Assembly (NCBI GenBank): GCA_947502505.1
Contig: CANNAE010000006.1
Coordinates: 62,001-126,000 of the forward strand
Direction of reading: 5' to 3'
Source of the DNA: an uncultured Planococcus sp.
GTDB taxonomy: Bacteria; Bacillota; Bacilli; Bacillales_A; Planococcaceae
Length of the DNA: 64,000 nt
How positions within the stretch are numbered: the first letter of the stretch is position 1; each line of letters begins with the position of its first letter. This document shows positions 1 through 7,635 of the stretch, in pieces. The notes under the pieces were generated by a model. That model saw only the letters and a program-made list of their open reading frames with translations, searched no databases and was not told the DNA's origin. A program made the position numbers and the translations under genes.

Positions 1-1
1 C

Positions 2-493
2 AAGACAGGCCGTGTATACGGCAATCTATTCGGCTTGTTGACGACTTTGAAAGGCTTGCCGCTTGCCTATAATAAAGATATGCAAGAAGACAAGGAAGGC
101 ATGTTCGACACGGTCCATACCTTGATGGGCTCGTTGCCGATCTTTGAAGGCATGATCCGGACGATGAACGTCAACACCGCATCCATGGAAAAAGCGGTCA
201 ACTCCGACTTTTCAAATGCCACGGAACTTGCGGATTACTTGGCGGCAAAAGGCATGCCGTTCCGCGAAGCGCACGATGTGACCGGCAAGCTGGTCTTCAC
301 GTGCATCCAGCGTGGCTATTATTTGAAAGACTTGCCGCTTGAGGATCTCCAGGCAGCCAGCCCGCTCATTGAAGAGGATATTTACGAAACCTTGCTTCCG
401 CAGACGGCCGTCAAACGCCGCAACTCACTCGGAGGCACAGGATTTGATCAAGTACATCATCAATTGGGACTAGCCAAGAAACTCATCGGGTGA
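2..493 (+). CDS. argH: Argininosuccinate lyase, C-terminal part (partial)
   Basis: The last step of arginine synthesis: argininosuccinate is split into arginine and fumarate in the cytoplasm. The reading frame is open from base 2, so the gene begins upstream of the window; about 163 C-terminal residues are present. The segment [18 protein letters not shown] followed by [14 protein letters not shown] is the typical ArgH sequence just after the fumarase/aspartase-superfamily signature loop. The TTG at 35 is internal and is not a start. The gene is closed by the hairpin terminator at 554. The fumarase-superfamily signature itself lies outside the window. Confidence 0.93.
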   Translation, partial: KTGRVYGNLFGLLTTLKGLPLAYNKDMQEDKEGMFDTVHTLMGSLPIFEGMIRTMNVNTASMEKAVNSDFSNATELADYLAAKGMPFREAHDVTGKLVFTCIQRGYYLKDLPLEDLQAASPLIEEDIYETLLPQTAVKRRNSLGGTGFDQVHHQLGLAKKLIG

Positions 494-553
494 TCATTAG
501 TCCAATTATATGCGCGCTTGCTTTGTTCGGTACAACAGGCAAGCTATTTGCGC

Positions 554-588
554 CCGGCTCTCTTCCCCCTAAAGAGAGCCGGTTTTTC
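554..588 (+). terminator. Rho-independent terminator of argH
   Basis: A perfect 10-bp stem, CCGGCTCTCT (554-563) with AGAGAGCCGG (573-582), carries a 9-nt loop and is followed by TTTTT. Confidence 0.9.
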
Positions 589-727
589 TATGTTTGCCCG
601 TACCGGCTCTTTAAGGCGAATGCATGAAGCTTATGGAAATGTCCATAAAGATTTCACAGGCTATTTGGCGGTTTTTGCGCACCATCTCTGATAAGATAGA
701 ATTCGTGAGAGAGAGGAGCGTGTTTGA

Positions 728-1438
728 ATGGCAACCGATATTAATTTACTATTGGCGTTCGGTGCCGGATTCTTGAGTTTCATCTCGCCTTGTACATTGC
801 CTTTGTATCCAGCCTTTTTATCTTATATTACAGGCATGACCATGGATGAGATTAAAAATGACCGGAAAGTGATGCAGCGCCGCGGAATGTTCCATACTTT
901 ATTTTTCCTATTGGGCTTTTCCACGATTTTCATCGCCCTGGGCTTTAGCACATCGTTCTTCTATGAGTGGTTCGTGCGTTACGATGAATTGATCCGCCAA
1001 GTGGGCGCTTTGTTCATCGTCATCTTCGGATTGATGATCGTCGGGGTCTTCACGCCGAAATTCTTGATGCAAGACCGCAAGTTTTCGTTCAAGAACCGGC
1101 CGTCCGGATTTTTGGGCACATTCGTCATCGGCCTTGCCTTTGCGGCTGGCTGGACGCCTTGCACCGGGCCGATCACAGCGGCGATCTATGCGCTTGCTGC
1201 GACCAACCCGGGATCAGGCATTTGGTATATGCTCGCTTACGTACTCGGCTTTGCGATTCCGTTTTTCGTGTTGTCGTTTTTCGTTACCCGCCTCGGCTGG
1301 TTGCGCAAGCATCATAACACCATCATGAAAGTCGGCGGATTTATCATGATTGCAGTAGGGATCTTGCTGTTCTTTGACGGCATGACGTACATCATTCGCA
1401 TTTTGAGCCCGATTTTCGGGGATTTCCAAGGATTCTAA
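728..1438 (+). CDS. ccdA: Cytochrome c biogenesis protein CcdA
   Basis: A membrane thiol-disulfide transporter (DsbD beta-domain family) that passes reducing equivalents from cytoplasmic thioredoxin to extracytoplasmic thioredoxin-like proteins for cytochrome c maturation. The 236-residue protein has about six membrane segments and the two redox cysteines in SPCTLPLYP (C22) and GWTPCTGP (C145). The ATG follows an AGAGGAG ribosome site. It starts an operon with a thioredoxin-like gene and ccdC. The order ccdA, small protein, ccdC, DUF2621 matches the Bacillus ccdA-yneI-ccdC-yneK locus. Confidence 0.95.
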   Translation: MATDINLLLAFGAGFLSFISPCTLPLYPAFLSYITGMTMDEIKNDRKVMQRRGMFHTLFFLLGFSTIFIALGFSTSFFYEWFVRYDELIRQVGALFIVIFGLMIVGVFTPKFLMQDRKFSFKNRPSGFLGTFVIGLAFAAGWTPCTGPITAAIYALAATNPGSGIWYMLAYVLGFAIPFFVLSFFVTRLGWLRKHHNTIMKVGGFIMIAVGILLFFDGMTYIIRILSPIFGDFQGF

Positions 1439-1453
1439 AAAGTAGGTGATGAG

Positions 1454-1777
1454 ATGGAAACCATTTCTTCAATGGATCAATTCCAACAAAAAATAGCAAG
1501 CCGCGAATCGTTTCTGCTATTCGTCAAAACCGACCATTGTTCGGTTTGCGAAGGGCTGAAGCCGCAAGTGGAAGGATTGGAGCCGAATGCGTCCATTCCA
1601 TTCTATTTGGTGAACGCAGCGCGCGTTCCGGAACTTGCCGGCCAATTGACGCTGTTCACTGCGCCAGTAGTCATCTTATTCAAGCAAGGGAAAGAACAGC
1701 TGCGTTTTGCCCGTTTCGTGCGCATGGATGAGCTGGAAAGCCGACTCGGCGAATTGGAGGCAGAACTGGATGGATGA
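1454..1777 (+). CDS. Thioredoxin-like protein
   Basis: A 107-residue thioredoxin-fold protein with a CSVC redox pair (C29, C32) and the cis-proline segment FTAPVV. No signal peptide or membrane anchor is visible, so it is probably cytoplasmic. It begins 15 nt after ccdA, and its end overlaps ccdC by 8 nt. In Bacillus subtilis this slot holds the receiver-domain protein YneI. I infer that this protein supplies electrons to CcdA or takes part in a related disulfide exchange; general thioredoxin roles cannot be excluded. Confidence 0.85.
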   Translation: METISSMDQFQQKIASRESFLLFVKTDHCSVCEGLKPQVEGLEPNASIPFYLVNAARVPELAGQLTLFTAPVVILFKQGKEQLRFARFVRMDELESRLGELEAELDG

Positions 1778-2276
1778 ATTATTCAATAGCATCCCGCCGG
1801 CCGTCTTTCTCGCCGTGACGACCATTGGCGCGCTCGTCATGGGGACGCTCGCGATCGTGGTCCGGTCGAAATCGGCCAAAAAACCGGCTTCGGTCAAAAA
1901 GATCATCTTGCCGCCATTGTTCATGTCCACCGGCGCTTTGATGTTCATTTTTCCGTTTTTTCGGGTAGCGCCGCTGCAAATTGCTGAAGCGCTGCTAGTG
2001 GGGACTTTGTTTTCGATCATCTTGATCCGCACCTCGAATTTCGAAGTGCGGGATGGTGAAATCTATTTAAAGCGCTCAAAAGTATTCGTCTTCATTTTGC
2101 TCGGGTTATTGCTCGTGCGTTTGCTGGTGAAAGTCATCCTTAGCTCTTCGATTGACGTGGGGGAGCTTGGCGGCATGTTCTGGCTGCTCGCTTTTGGCAT
2201 GCTCGTGCCATGGCGTCTCGCGATGCTGCGCAAATATCAATTGATTGCACAACAAAAAAACGCTGTTCCCGAATAG
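1770..2276 (+). CDS. ccdC: CcdC family membrane protein
   Basis: A 168-residue polytopic membrane protein of the CcdC (YneJ) family, linked to cytochrome c maturation in Bacillus, with unknown biochemical function. The ATG at 1770 is chosen because GGAGG lies at 1756-1760 and because the protein then begins MDELFNSIPPAV with a membrane segment. An upstream in-frame extension to 1707 would overlap the previous gene heavily and is unlikely. About four to five hydrophobic helices are visible. The stop lies inside the shared downstream terminator. Confidence 0.88.
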   Translation: MDELFNSIPPAVFLAVTTIGALVMGTLAIVVRSKSAKKPASVKKIILPPLFMSTGALMFIFPFFRVAPLQIAEALLVGTLFSIILIRTSNFEVRDGEIYLKRSKVFVFILLGLLLVRLLVKVILSSSIDVGELGGMFWLLAFGMLVPWRLAMLRKYQLIAQQKNAVPE

Positions 2277-2291
2277 GGAGCAGCGTTTTTT
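2254..2291. terminator. Bidirectional terminator between ccdC and the DUF2621 gene
   Basis: An A-tract, then CGCTGTTCCC (2261-2270) paired with GGGAGCAGCG (2276-2285), then a T-tract, serves two converging genes. Confidence 0.88.
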
Positions 2292-2296
2292 CATGG

Positions 2297-2731
2297 TTAT
2301 TGTTCAAAATATTGTTCGTAAGGCGTGACGTCGATTTCGAGTTCCGCCATTTTTTTACGCAGGAATTTATGGTCGCGTTTCGGCGTCGCTTGGATATAGC
2401 CGCGAATAATGTGTTGCATTTCCATTTTCTTGGATTTCTCTTCAAGCAGGATCTCGCCGATGCGCCCAGCGATTTTTTGTTTCGCTACCGGGCGGAACAA
2501 ATCCGGAACCGGCTGCACGAGTTCATTCAATAGCTCTTTTTCTTCGGCTCCCCATAGATGGATCGTTTTCTCTACGTAGTATTCTTCCCAGTTCAGATCC
2601 GACAAGCCGTCTTCTTTTGGCATCGATTTCAGGAATTTCCGGAACATGAAATAGCCGCCGATCGCAAACAGCCCGACCAACACCACGACCCAGAATAATA
2701 TGAACCATAAAAACCAGCCTTCTAATTCCAC
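2297..2731 (-). CDS. DUF2621 family protein (YneK-like)
   Basis: A 144-residue protein with one N-terminal membrane helix (about residues 6-28, FLWFILFWVVVLVGLF) and a charged cytoplasmic or extracytoplasmic tail. It matches the DUF2621/YneK family, which sits beside ccdC in many Bacillales. No catalytic motif is recognised. It converges on ccdC, so it is not in that operon. Function unknown. Confidence 0.8.
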   Translation of the reverse strand: MELEGWFLWFILFWVVVLVGLFAIGGYFMFRKFLKSMPKEDGLSDLNWEEYYVEKTIHLWGAEEKELLNELVQPVPDLFRPVAKQKIAGRIGEILLEEKSKKMEMQHIIRGYIQATPKRDHKFLRKKMAELEIDVTPYEQYFEQ

Positions 2732-2849
2732 TTTGTCTCACCTCAATCATTCTCTCTTCCATTATAGAAGCCCGCGAAAAAAAATTCACCTGAAATGTAT
2801 CCTTTTTTCACGTTTGTGTCTATATAGCGAATGAAAGGAGGTGAGCAAT

Positions 2850-3068
2850 ATGGCATTCAGCGATTTTAAGAACGCCAGCATGCGCTTGACGTTCGATAAC
2901 GGGCTTGATGAGCAAGGCCGTTTGAAACGTAAAGTGAAGGCGTACCAGAACGTGGCGGAAGCGGCGACTGCCGATGGGATTTTCCAGGCAGCACAAGTGT
3001 TGGAAACATTCGGCACGAAACCGCTTATGGAACTGGAGAAGATCTCCGGTTCTAGCATCTATCAATAA
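2850..3068 (+). CDS. DUF1659 domain protein
   Basis: A 72-residue protein of the DUF1659 family, function unknown. The ATG at 2850 is chosen because AAAGGAGGTG (2834-2843) lies 6-7 nt upstream; the in-frame GTG at 2841 lies inside that ribosome site. The sequence is small and acidic/basic mixed, with no membrane segment. It leads a cassette with DUF2922 (18 nt later) and YvrJ genes. Confidence 0.85.
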   Translation: MAFSDFKNASMRLTFDNGLDEQGRLKRKVKAYQNVAEAATADGIFQAAQVLETFGTKPLMELEKISGSSIYQ

Positions 3069-3086
3069 TGAGGGGGAGTTGGACAC

Positions 3087-3302
3087 ATGGCAAAAACATT
3101 GGAACTGATCTTTGAAACGGCCGCAAACAAGACGGTCACCTTGACGGTCGATGAACCGCGGGGAGACCTGACGGCGCAAGACATCGCTACTGGCATGCAG
3201 ACAATCGTCGAGCAGAACATCTTTGAAGTCGGCGGATCGCCGCTTGCCTTTGTTAAAGGCGCTCGCGTGGTCGAACGCAATATCGTCGAATACGAAGTCT
3301 AA
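3087..3302 (+). CDS. DUF2922 domain protein
   Basis: A 71-residue soluble protein of the DUF2922 family, function unknown. It follows the DUF1659 gene by 18 nt with a GAGGGGGAG ribosome site and is probably cotranscribed. DUF1659, DUF2922 and YvrJ genes recur together in Bacillales. A terminator follows at once, so the third member may be expressed by read-through or from its own promoter. Confidence 0.85.
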   Translation: MAKTLELIFETAANKTVTLTVDEPRGDLTAQDIATGMQTIVEQNIFEVGGSPLAFVKGARVVERNIVEYEV

Positions 3303-3310
3303 TGAACAAG

Positions 3311-3341
3311 GCCTTCCCGCCGATGCGGGAGGGCTTTTTTT
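3311..3341 (+). terminator. Terminator after the DUF2922 gene
   Basis: GCCTTCCCGC (3311-3320) pairs with GCGGGAGGGC (3325-3334), with one G-U pair, followed by seven T residues. Confidence 0.85.
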
Positions 3342-3364
3342 AAAAAAAGAAAGGAGGCGCTCTG

Positions 3365-3493
3365 ATGCAAGAGTGGATGCAATGGATACAGGAACTCGGA
3401 TTTCCCATATTCGTGTCGTTCTACCTGATGCACCGCGTGGAAGGCAAACTAGTGGCGATCCACGACGCGCTCATTACTATGAAGGCGCCGTAA
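3365..3493 (+). CDS. YvrJ family small membrane protein
   Basis: A 42-residue protein too short for ordinary gene calls. It begins MQEWMQWIQELGFPIFVSF and continues YLMHRVEGKLVAIHDALITM, the layout of YvrJ: an N-terminal hydrophobic helix and a short amphipathic tail. A strong AAAGGAGG ribosome site lies about 10 nt upstream. It is the third member of the DUF1659-DUF2922-YvrJ cassette. Function unknown. Confidence 0.82.
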   Translation: MQEWMQWIQELGFPIFVSFYLMHRVEGKLVAIHDALITMKAP

Positions 3494-3588
3494 TTCACAA
3501 AGTTGTGATTTCTGATGCGGCCACCCCGATTGTTTTCAGGCCCTTGTTCGGCTATGATATAGGCAGTTACGAGAGTGGGGGCAATGAT

Positions 3589-4143
3589 ATGAAGTGGAAA
3601 TGGGCGGCGCTGCTGTCGGCGCTGATGTTTCTTGCTGCCTGCGGTGCGGATGCGGTCGAAGATTTTAATTATACCGACCACCGCGGCGAGCAATTGAGCA
3701 CACAACAATTGGAAGGGACGCCTTGGCTGGCGACATTTGTGTTCACGAATTGTGAGACGGTGTGCCCGCCGATGACTTTCAATATGGCAGATTTGCAAAA
3801 GGAACTGGAAGCGAATGGCTTGAGCGATTATAAAATCGTCGCATTCAGTGTAGACCCAAAAGAAGACACGCCGGAGAAAATGCAGGAATACTTGTCGCAT
3901 TATCCGATTCCAGATGAAAGCAAATGGCATTTGCTGACGGGCTATTCGCAGGATGAAATTGCAGAGTTTGCCACGGACAATTTCAAATCCTTGGTCAAGA
4001 ACGACCCGAATAGCGACCAGGTCATCCACGGCACCTCTTTTTACTTGGTTGACCAAAAAGGGGAAGTCGTCGGCAATTACGACGGTTTTGAACAGGTCCC
4101 GATGGAAGAAATCATCGAAGATATGCAAGAACTGTCACAATGA
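3589..4143 (+). CDS. SCO1/SenC family copper chaperone lipoprotein
   Basis: A thioredoxin-fold lipoprotein that delivers copper to the CuA centre of cytochrome c oxidase. The ATG at 3589 gives a 184-residue protein with a lipobox (LAAC, C18), the copper ligands CETVC (C55, C59) and a distal His in VIHGTSF (H147). The longer open frame starting at 3223 runs through the YvrJ gene and is not used. The usual length is about 190 residues. It is the only copper-chaperone gene here; DUF2243 and ctaG lie far away near 53 kb. Confidence 0.93.
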   Translation: MKWKWAALLSALMFLAACGADAVEDFNYTDHRGEQLSTQQLEGTPWLATFVFTNCETVCPPMTFNMADLQKELEANGLSDYKIVAFSVDPKEDTPEKMQEYLSHYPIPDESKWHLLTGYSQDEIAEFATDNFKSLVKNDPNSDQVIHGTSFYLVDQKGEVVGNYDGFEQVPMEEIIEDMQELSQ

Positions 4144-4148
4144 AACAT

Positions 4149-4177
4149 AAAAAAGCTGCCGATTCGCTTCGGCAGCT
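4149..4177 (-). terminator. Terminator of mscL (minus strand)
   Basis: AGCTGCCGA pairs with TCGGCAGCT; read on the minus strand the hairpin is followed by a T-tract. Confidence 0.75.
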
Positions 4178-4187
4178 GAAGGGGGAG

Positions 4188-4211
4188 ACCGGTCATTGAC
4201 CGGTTTTTTCT
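4188..4211 (+). terminator. Terminator of the SCO gene
   Basis: The short GC-rich hairpin ACCGGTCATTGACCGGT is followed by TTTTTTC. It overlaps the 3' end of mscL on the opposite strand. Confidence 0.65.
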
Positions 4212-4582
4212 TTTGACAAAAGATCGCGTATTTCGACCAATAATTCTTCTTTTTTGTCGAGTACTTGCGGTTCTTCTTCCGCCGGCACGTCTTTCTCGCG
4301 TTTCATGCGCGTAAATAAACGGATGACCATAAAAATAGAGAAGGCAATAATGAAGAAGTCGATAACGGATTGCGTGAATGCACCATAGCGAAGTTCTGCG
4401 CCATTAAAGGTATAAGTCAAATCTTCAACACTGAATCCGCCAAGCAGGATCCCGACCCCTGGCATAATGATGTCTTCGACAAGTGAAGTAACAATTTTCC
4501 CGAAAGCGGCACCGATGACGACCGCCACGGCGAGATCGAGCACATTGCCTTTTAAAGCGAATTTCTTAAAATCTTCCCACAT
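4193..4582 (-). CDS. mscL: Large-conductance mechanosensitive channel
   Basis: A homopentameric emergency valve in the cytoplasmic membrane, opened by tension on osmotic downshock. The 129-residue protein begins MWEDFKKFALKGNVLDLAVAV, the characteristic amphipathic N-terminus and glycine/alanine-packed first helix. A second helix (FFIIAFSIFMVIRLF) and a charged C-terminal bundle follow. Length and layout are normal. It is monocistronic, between converging and divergent genes. Confidence 0.96.
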   Translation of the reverse strand: MWEDFKKFALKGNVLDLAVAVVIGAAFGKIVTSLVEDIIMPGVGILLGGFSVEDLTYTFNGAELRYGAFTQSVIDFFIIAFSIFMVIRLFTRMKREKDVPAEEEPQVLDKKEELLVEIRDLLSKEKTGQ

Positions 4583-4733
4583 AATCTATTCCTCCTTTCG
4601 TTTGCCAAGTTATACATATTCTCCATTCCTTCTATTTTTCCTGCTTCAAGCTTGCCTTCGCTGCTTGCGATAAACAGGCAATGGTGCAGCAGCTGTGGTA
4701 AACTGAGGCAAATGAAACTATAGGTGTGAACAT

Positions 4734-5381
4734 ATGAAACAGAAAAAACGTAAAAAAGCCTCGTTTGCTTTGAGGTTCCTCTTATTGGTAGCTTTTGTCC
4801 CTGCAGCGATCGTGGCGTTTACACTACTCGCAGTAGTGGCCTATTCCTATTACGGCGATACCGTGAAGGAAACGGTGCAAAAAGGGCAAGACCATGTGTT
4901 TGAAGTGCCGTTTCCAGAAGAAAACATCACGCTTTACCAGGAAGCGGCCGAGCGCTATGGCATTCCGTGGACGCTGCTCGCCGCCCATCACCGCATCGAA
5001 ACGAAATTTTCGACGATGGATCCGTTATTGTCGCCGGTCGGGGCAGAAGGGCATATGCAGTTTATGCCCTGCACGTTTGTCGGCTGGAGCCACCCGACTT
5101 GTTCTGGCCAAGGGCAAGGAGAGATTCCGGAAACGGATAAAACCGACCCGGAAGTCATCGCGAAATACGGGGGCTACGGCGTTGATGCAAACGGCGACGG
5201 TTTAGCTGACCCTTATGACTTAGCCGATGCGCTCTACAGTGCAGCCAATTACCTGGCGCAAAACGGTGCGGCAGAAGGGGACTTGGAGCGGGCCATTTAC
5301 CGCTACAACCACAGCGATGAATACGTAGAAGACATTCTTCATTATTACGGGCGCTTTGAAGAGCAGTACAATAATTCATAA
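4734..5381 (+). CDS. Membrane-anchored lytic transglycosylase-like protein
   Basis: A 215-residue protein with a basic N-terminus, one membrane helix (about residues 13-41) and an extracytoplasmic lysozyme-like domain of the lytic transglycosylase type. Visible motifs are the candidate catalytic glutamate in AHHRIETKFS, the GAEGHMQFMP motif, and ALYSAANYLA with AIYRYNHS near the end. A short calcium-loop-like stretch, DANGDGLADPYD, sits in the middle. It probably cuts peptidoglycan during wall growth. The ATG at 4734 follows AGGTG. Confidence 0.85.
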   Translation: MKQKKRKKASFALRFLLLVAFVPAAIVAFTLLAVVAYSYYGDTVKETVQKGQDHVFEVPFPEENITLYQEAAERYGIPWTLLAAHHRIETKFSTMDPLLSPVGAEGHMQFMPCTFVGWSHPTCSGQGQGEIPETDKTDPEVIAKYGGYGVDANGDGLADPYDLADALYSAANYLAQNGAAEGDLERAIYRYNHSDEYVEDILHYYGRFEEQYNNS

Positions 5382-5385
5382 AAAA

Positions 5386-5414
5386 AGAGTGGACCGGAGT
5401 CCACTCTTTTTTTT
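5386..5414. terminator. Bidirectional terminator
   Basis: AGAGTGGA and TCCACTCT form the stem, flanked by A and T tracts on the two sides. It serves the transglycosylase-like gene and the converging GlsB-type gene. Confidence 0.88.
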
Positions 5415-5427
5415 ATTTCTTTTTACA

Positions 5428-5691
5428 TTATGCGCGTTTGCGTCCTTTGTTCATTGATCCAAGGATCAAGCTGAGGACGAAGACGAAGATCAATGCGCCG
5501 ATCAATGCCGGGATGATCGCTACGTCTGCGATGACTGGTCCCATGTCTCCTAAGAGCATGCCGCCGAGCCATGCACCGATGATACCTGCAATGATGTTAC
5601 CGATGATGCCGCCTGGGATGTCTTTCCCAAGGATTAGGCCGGCTAGCCAACCAATGATACCGCCTACGATTAGATATAAAATGAATCCCAT
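5428..5691 (-). CDS. GlsB/YeaQ/YmgE family stress membrane protein
   Basis: An 87-residue, very hydrophobic, glycine-rich protein with three membrane helices. The motif IVGGIIGWLAGLILG and the later GNIIAGIIGAWLGG are typical of the transglycosylase-associated (GlsB) family. The family is linked to general and envelope stress in Gram-positives; the molecular role is unknown. An AAAGGAG ribosome site precedes the ATG. Confidence 0.9.
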   Translation of the reverse strand: MGFILYLIVGGIIGWLAGLILGKDIPGGIIGNIIAGIIGAWLGGMLLGDMGPVIADVAIIPALIGALIFVFVLSLILGSMNKGRKRA

Positions 5692-5784
5692 GTTTTCCAG
5701 CTCCTTTAAAATGTTTGATTGTTATAAGTGCTACACTCTAGGTATAACCACAATTAGGACTTTTAAAACATGGAACAGTAAAAT

Positions 5785-6327
5785 TTATTGGATATGGGCG
5801 CCGAGAATGGTTTCAAAGTGCCGCATGGCATAGCGATGGCCGGCATCATCGAAGCTTGCTACGGCCTGTTCATGGATGACAATACGGAAACCTTTATTGT
5901 AAGCGTCAATGGCCGTATGCAGCACACAGATATCCGTACAGACGCCGACAATATGGAGCTCTTCGATCGTGCGCTCCCGCAGCATCAATTCAAGGCGCGT
6001 CCCGGCAAACGCACTATAGCGGGTTTTATCCATCCAGACGATAGCTTCTTGATGGCGTTCATATACCTCTTGCAGGCGCCCGTATAATTTGCGGCCATCG
6101 GTCCCTTTGATGTTGTGGGGAGGGAACAGTTTCGTTTCAGGATGATAGGGATCATTTGGTTCGTGCAGGTCCACGGGCATGACTACGAAATCACCGCTTT
6201 CGATAAATTGTTCTGTCAGCGCACAGACCGCTTCCTCGATTTCCTGCCCTGGCTTGCCGCATGTCAAGGCACCGTCCTGTGCGACAAAATCGACTGTATA
6301 GTCCACTACCAGTAATGCTTTTTTCAT
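5785..6327 (-). CDS. Isochorismatase-family hydrolase, probable nicotinamidase
   Basis: A cytoplasmic cysteine hydrolase that probably deamidates nicotinamide to nicotinate for NAD salvage. The likely catalytic triad is D9, K101 and C134 (in GVCTDICVLHTA), and the metal ligands are D53, H55 and H62 (VDLHEPNDPYH). The ATG at 6327 is used because the upstream ATG (6342) overlaps the GGAGGCG ribosome site. The length of 180 residues is normal. Nicotinamidase is preferred over isochorismatase because of the metal-binding DxH pattern. Confidence 0.88.
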   Translation of the reverse strand: MKKALLVVDYTVDFVAQDGALTCGKPGQEIEEAVCALTEQFIESGDFVVMPVDLHEPNDPYHPETKLFPPHNIKGTDGRKLYGRLQEVYERHQEAIVWMDKTRYSAFAGTRLELMLRERTIEELHIVGVCTDICVLHTAIDAYNKGFRIVIHEQAVASFDDAGHRYAMRHFETILGAHIQ

Positions 6328-6415
6328 TTCAATCGCCTCCAATTTTTAATTTAGTATACCCGTTTTGCCGCGCATTAATGATAGATCCGGAGAAAGGGTG
6401 CGGCAATTTAATAAC

Positions 6416-6444
6416 TTGCCAATTTTCCGAAAACTTATTATAAT
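6416..6444 (+). promoter_or_regulatory. SigA-type promoter of the 35-residue ORF
   Basis: TTGCCA (6416-6421), a 17-nt spacer and a perfect TATAAT (6439-6444) lie 29 nt before the ATG at 6473. Confidence 0.75.
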
Positions 6445-6472
6445 AAACAAAAACAGAAGCGGGGTGTGCTTG

Positions 6473-6580
6473 ATGAAATATGAAAACTTGGAGAAGCTCA
6501 ACAGGCAAGGTGCTTGGTTTACGGTCATCCACACACTCATCATTTTCAGCTTTGCTCTTGATTTCGGTTTCCTCGCTTGA
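6473..6580 (+). CDS. Small hydrophobic peptide, 35 residues
   Basis: A short ORF beginning MKYENLEKLNRQGAWFTVIH and ending in a hydrophobic stretch (TLIIFSFALDFGFLA) that could span or associate with the membrane. It has its own near-consensus promoter and a following terminator, which argue that it is transcribed. The ribosome site (GCGGGGTG) is only fair. I do not recognise a family. It could equally be a small RNA with an incidental ORF. Confidence 0.5.
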   Translation: MKYENLEKLNRQGAWFTVIHTLIIFSFALDFGFLA

Positions 6581-6613
6581 AATGAATAGAGTTCCAAGCG
6601 AATTCGAAAAAAC

Positions 6614-6646
6614 ACACCCGATCCTACAAGGATCGGGTGTATTTTT
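6614..6646. terminator. Bidirectional terminator
   Basis: ACACCCGATC (6614-6623) pairs perfectly with GATCGGGTGT (6631-6640), followed by a T-rich run; A residues precede it for the opposing gene. Confidence 0.85.
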
Positions 6647-7517
6647 ATGTGGGCGGATGGGGGTCTTGGCGTTTCAATCGAACGAGCGAGTCTTTCAGCA
6701 TACGGGAAGCTGAATCAAGCGAGACGCCCAGGATTTCCTGGATTTCTTCCAAGTTCTTATGTTCGACTGCATACAAATGGTGGACATAAGCAAAGCGGAT
6801 ATCGCCCGAGCGCATCGGCGCGCCTACAAACTCTGCAAGGGCTTCCGTATAATCGGACAGCGAGCCCATCTGGAAATGGGTGAACTGGTCTTTCACTTTC
6901 GATGACAGCAGGAAGGACGTACCGCGCGCTTTTGCCCGTTCGATCCCTTGTTCCATCACGGCTTCCTCATCGGGATCAAAATGCAGCGTGCAATGATAGC
7001 CATCTTTCTTTTCCACGTCCAGGTGGAGGCCATCTGCGTCATTGAGGAAGTTGTCGATGTCGATCGTCACCATATCGCGAAGGCGCAAGCCCCTCAAATA
7101 AAAGACGTACAGCAGCTTGGCATTGAGCGGCAGTTTGGCGGACTTCAAGACATCCGGTTTCTTTTCCAATAGATGCCCGTAATCGACTTCGATGTCGTGG
7201 GGCTTTAAATCAAGCTTATGGTTCAATTTGAATTTCGGCATGAAATCATTCGGGATCTTGCCGATCTGCCACATATAATCGAACCAGCGGCGGATGTAGA
7301 TCAATTTGCGATTCAAGGTGCTGTCTTTGATGCCGGCTTCTTTTTGCTCCAATAGGAATTGCTGGATATCGGAAGGGCGGATTTCGTGGGGCTCCACCGA
7401 TTTTTTATAGGTTTTTCGCAAAAAGGCAAAAAGCGCGCGGATCAATTGGACTTCATGGATAACCGTGTTCGGGCTGATGCCGTTATCCAGTCTGTATTTT
7501 TCATAACCATATGGCAT
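6645..7517 (-). CDS. Tyrosine recombinase-like protein, catalytically degenerate
   Basis: A 290-residue protein with a phage-integrase SAM-like N-terminal domain (residues about 5-95) and a C-terminal fold that follows the XerC/D layout: the first arginine box LRGLRLRDM (141-149) and GDIRFAYVHHLY (238-249), corresponding to HxLRHTFATHLL. The usual first His of that box is replaced (GDIR), and no tyrosine is found where the nucleophile belongs (the end reads GVSLDSASRMLKDSL). It is therefore probably not an active recombinase. The start at 7517 has AGAGGTG at a good distance; 7523 is too close to it. No attachment sites or other phage genes flank it. Confidence 0.75.
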   Translation of the reverse strand: MPYGYEKYRLDNGISPNTVIHEVQLIRALFAFLRKTYKKSVEPHEIRPSDIQQFLLEQKEAGIKDSTLNRKLIYIRRWFDYMWQIGKIPNDFMPKFKLNHKLDLKPHDIEVDYGHLLEKKPDVLKSAKLPLNAKLLYVFYLRGLRLRDMVTIDIDNFLNDADGLHLDVEKKDGYHCTLHFDPDEEAVMEQGIERAKARGTSFLLSSKVKDQFTHFQMGSLSDYTEALAEFVGAPMRSGDIRFAYVHHLYAVEHKNLEEIQEILGVSLDSASRMLKDSLVRLKRQDPHPPT

Positions 7518-7635
7518 GGACATTCACCTCTCTAACTAGGTTTTATTCATTATACCAGTTTTTGGGCAGAATAGAACGTGCTTTCCCTTATTCAACAAGG
7601 GAATGACTGAAAAAAACCGATCTATTCATTCATAA

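Noticed and set aside
3223..3588. N-terminal extension of the SCO gene
   Set aside because: It would run through the DUF2922 end, a terminator and the YvrJ gene; the lipobox at the shorter start shows the real N-terminus.
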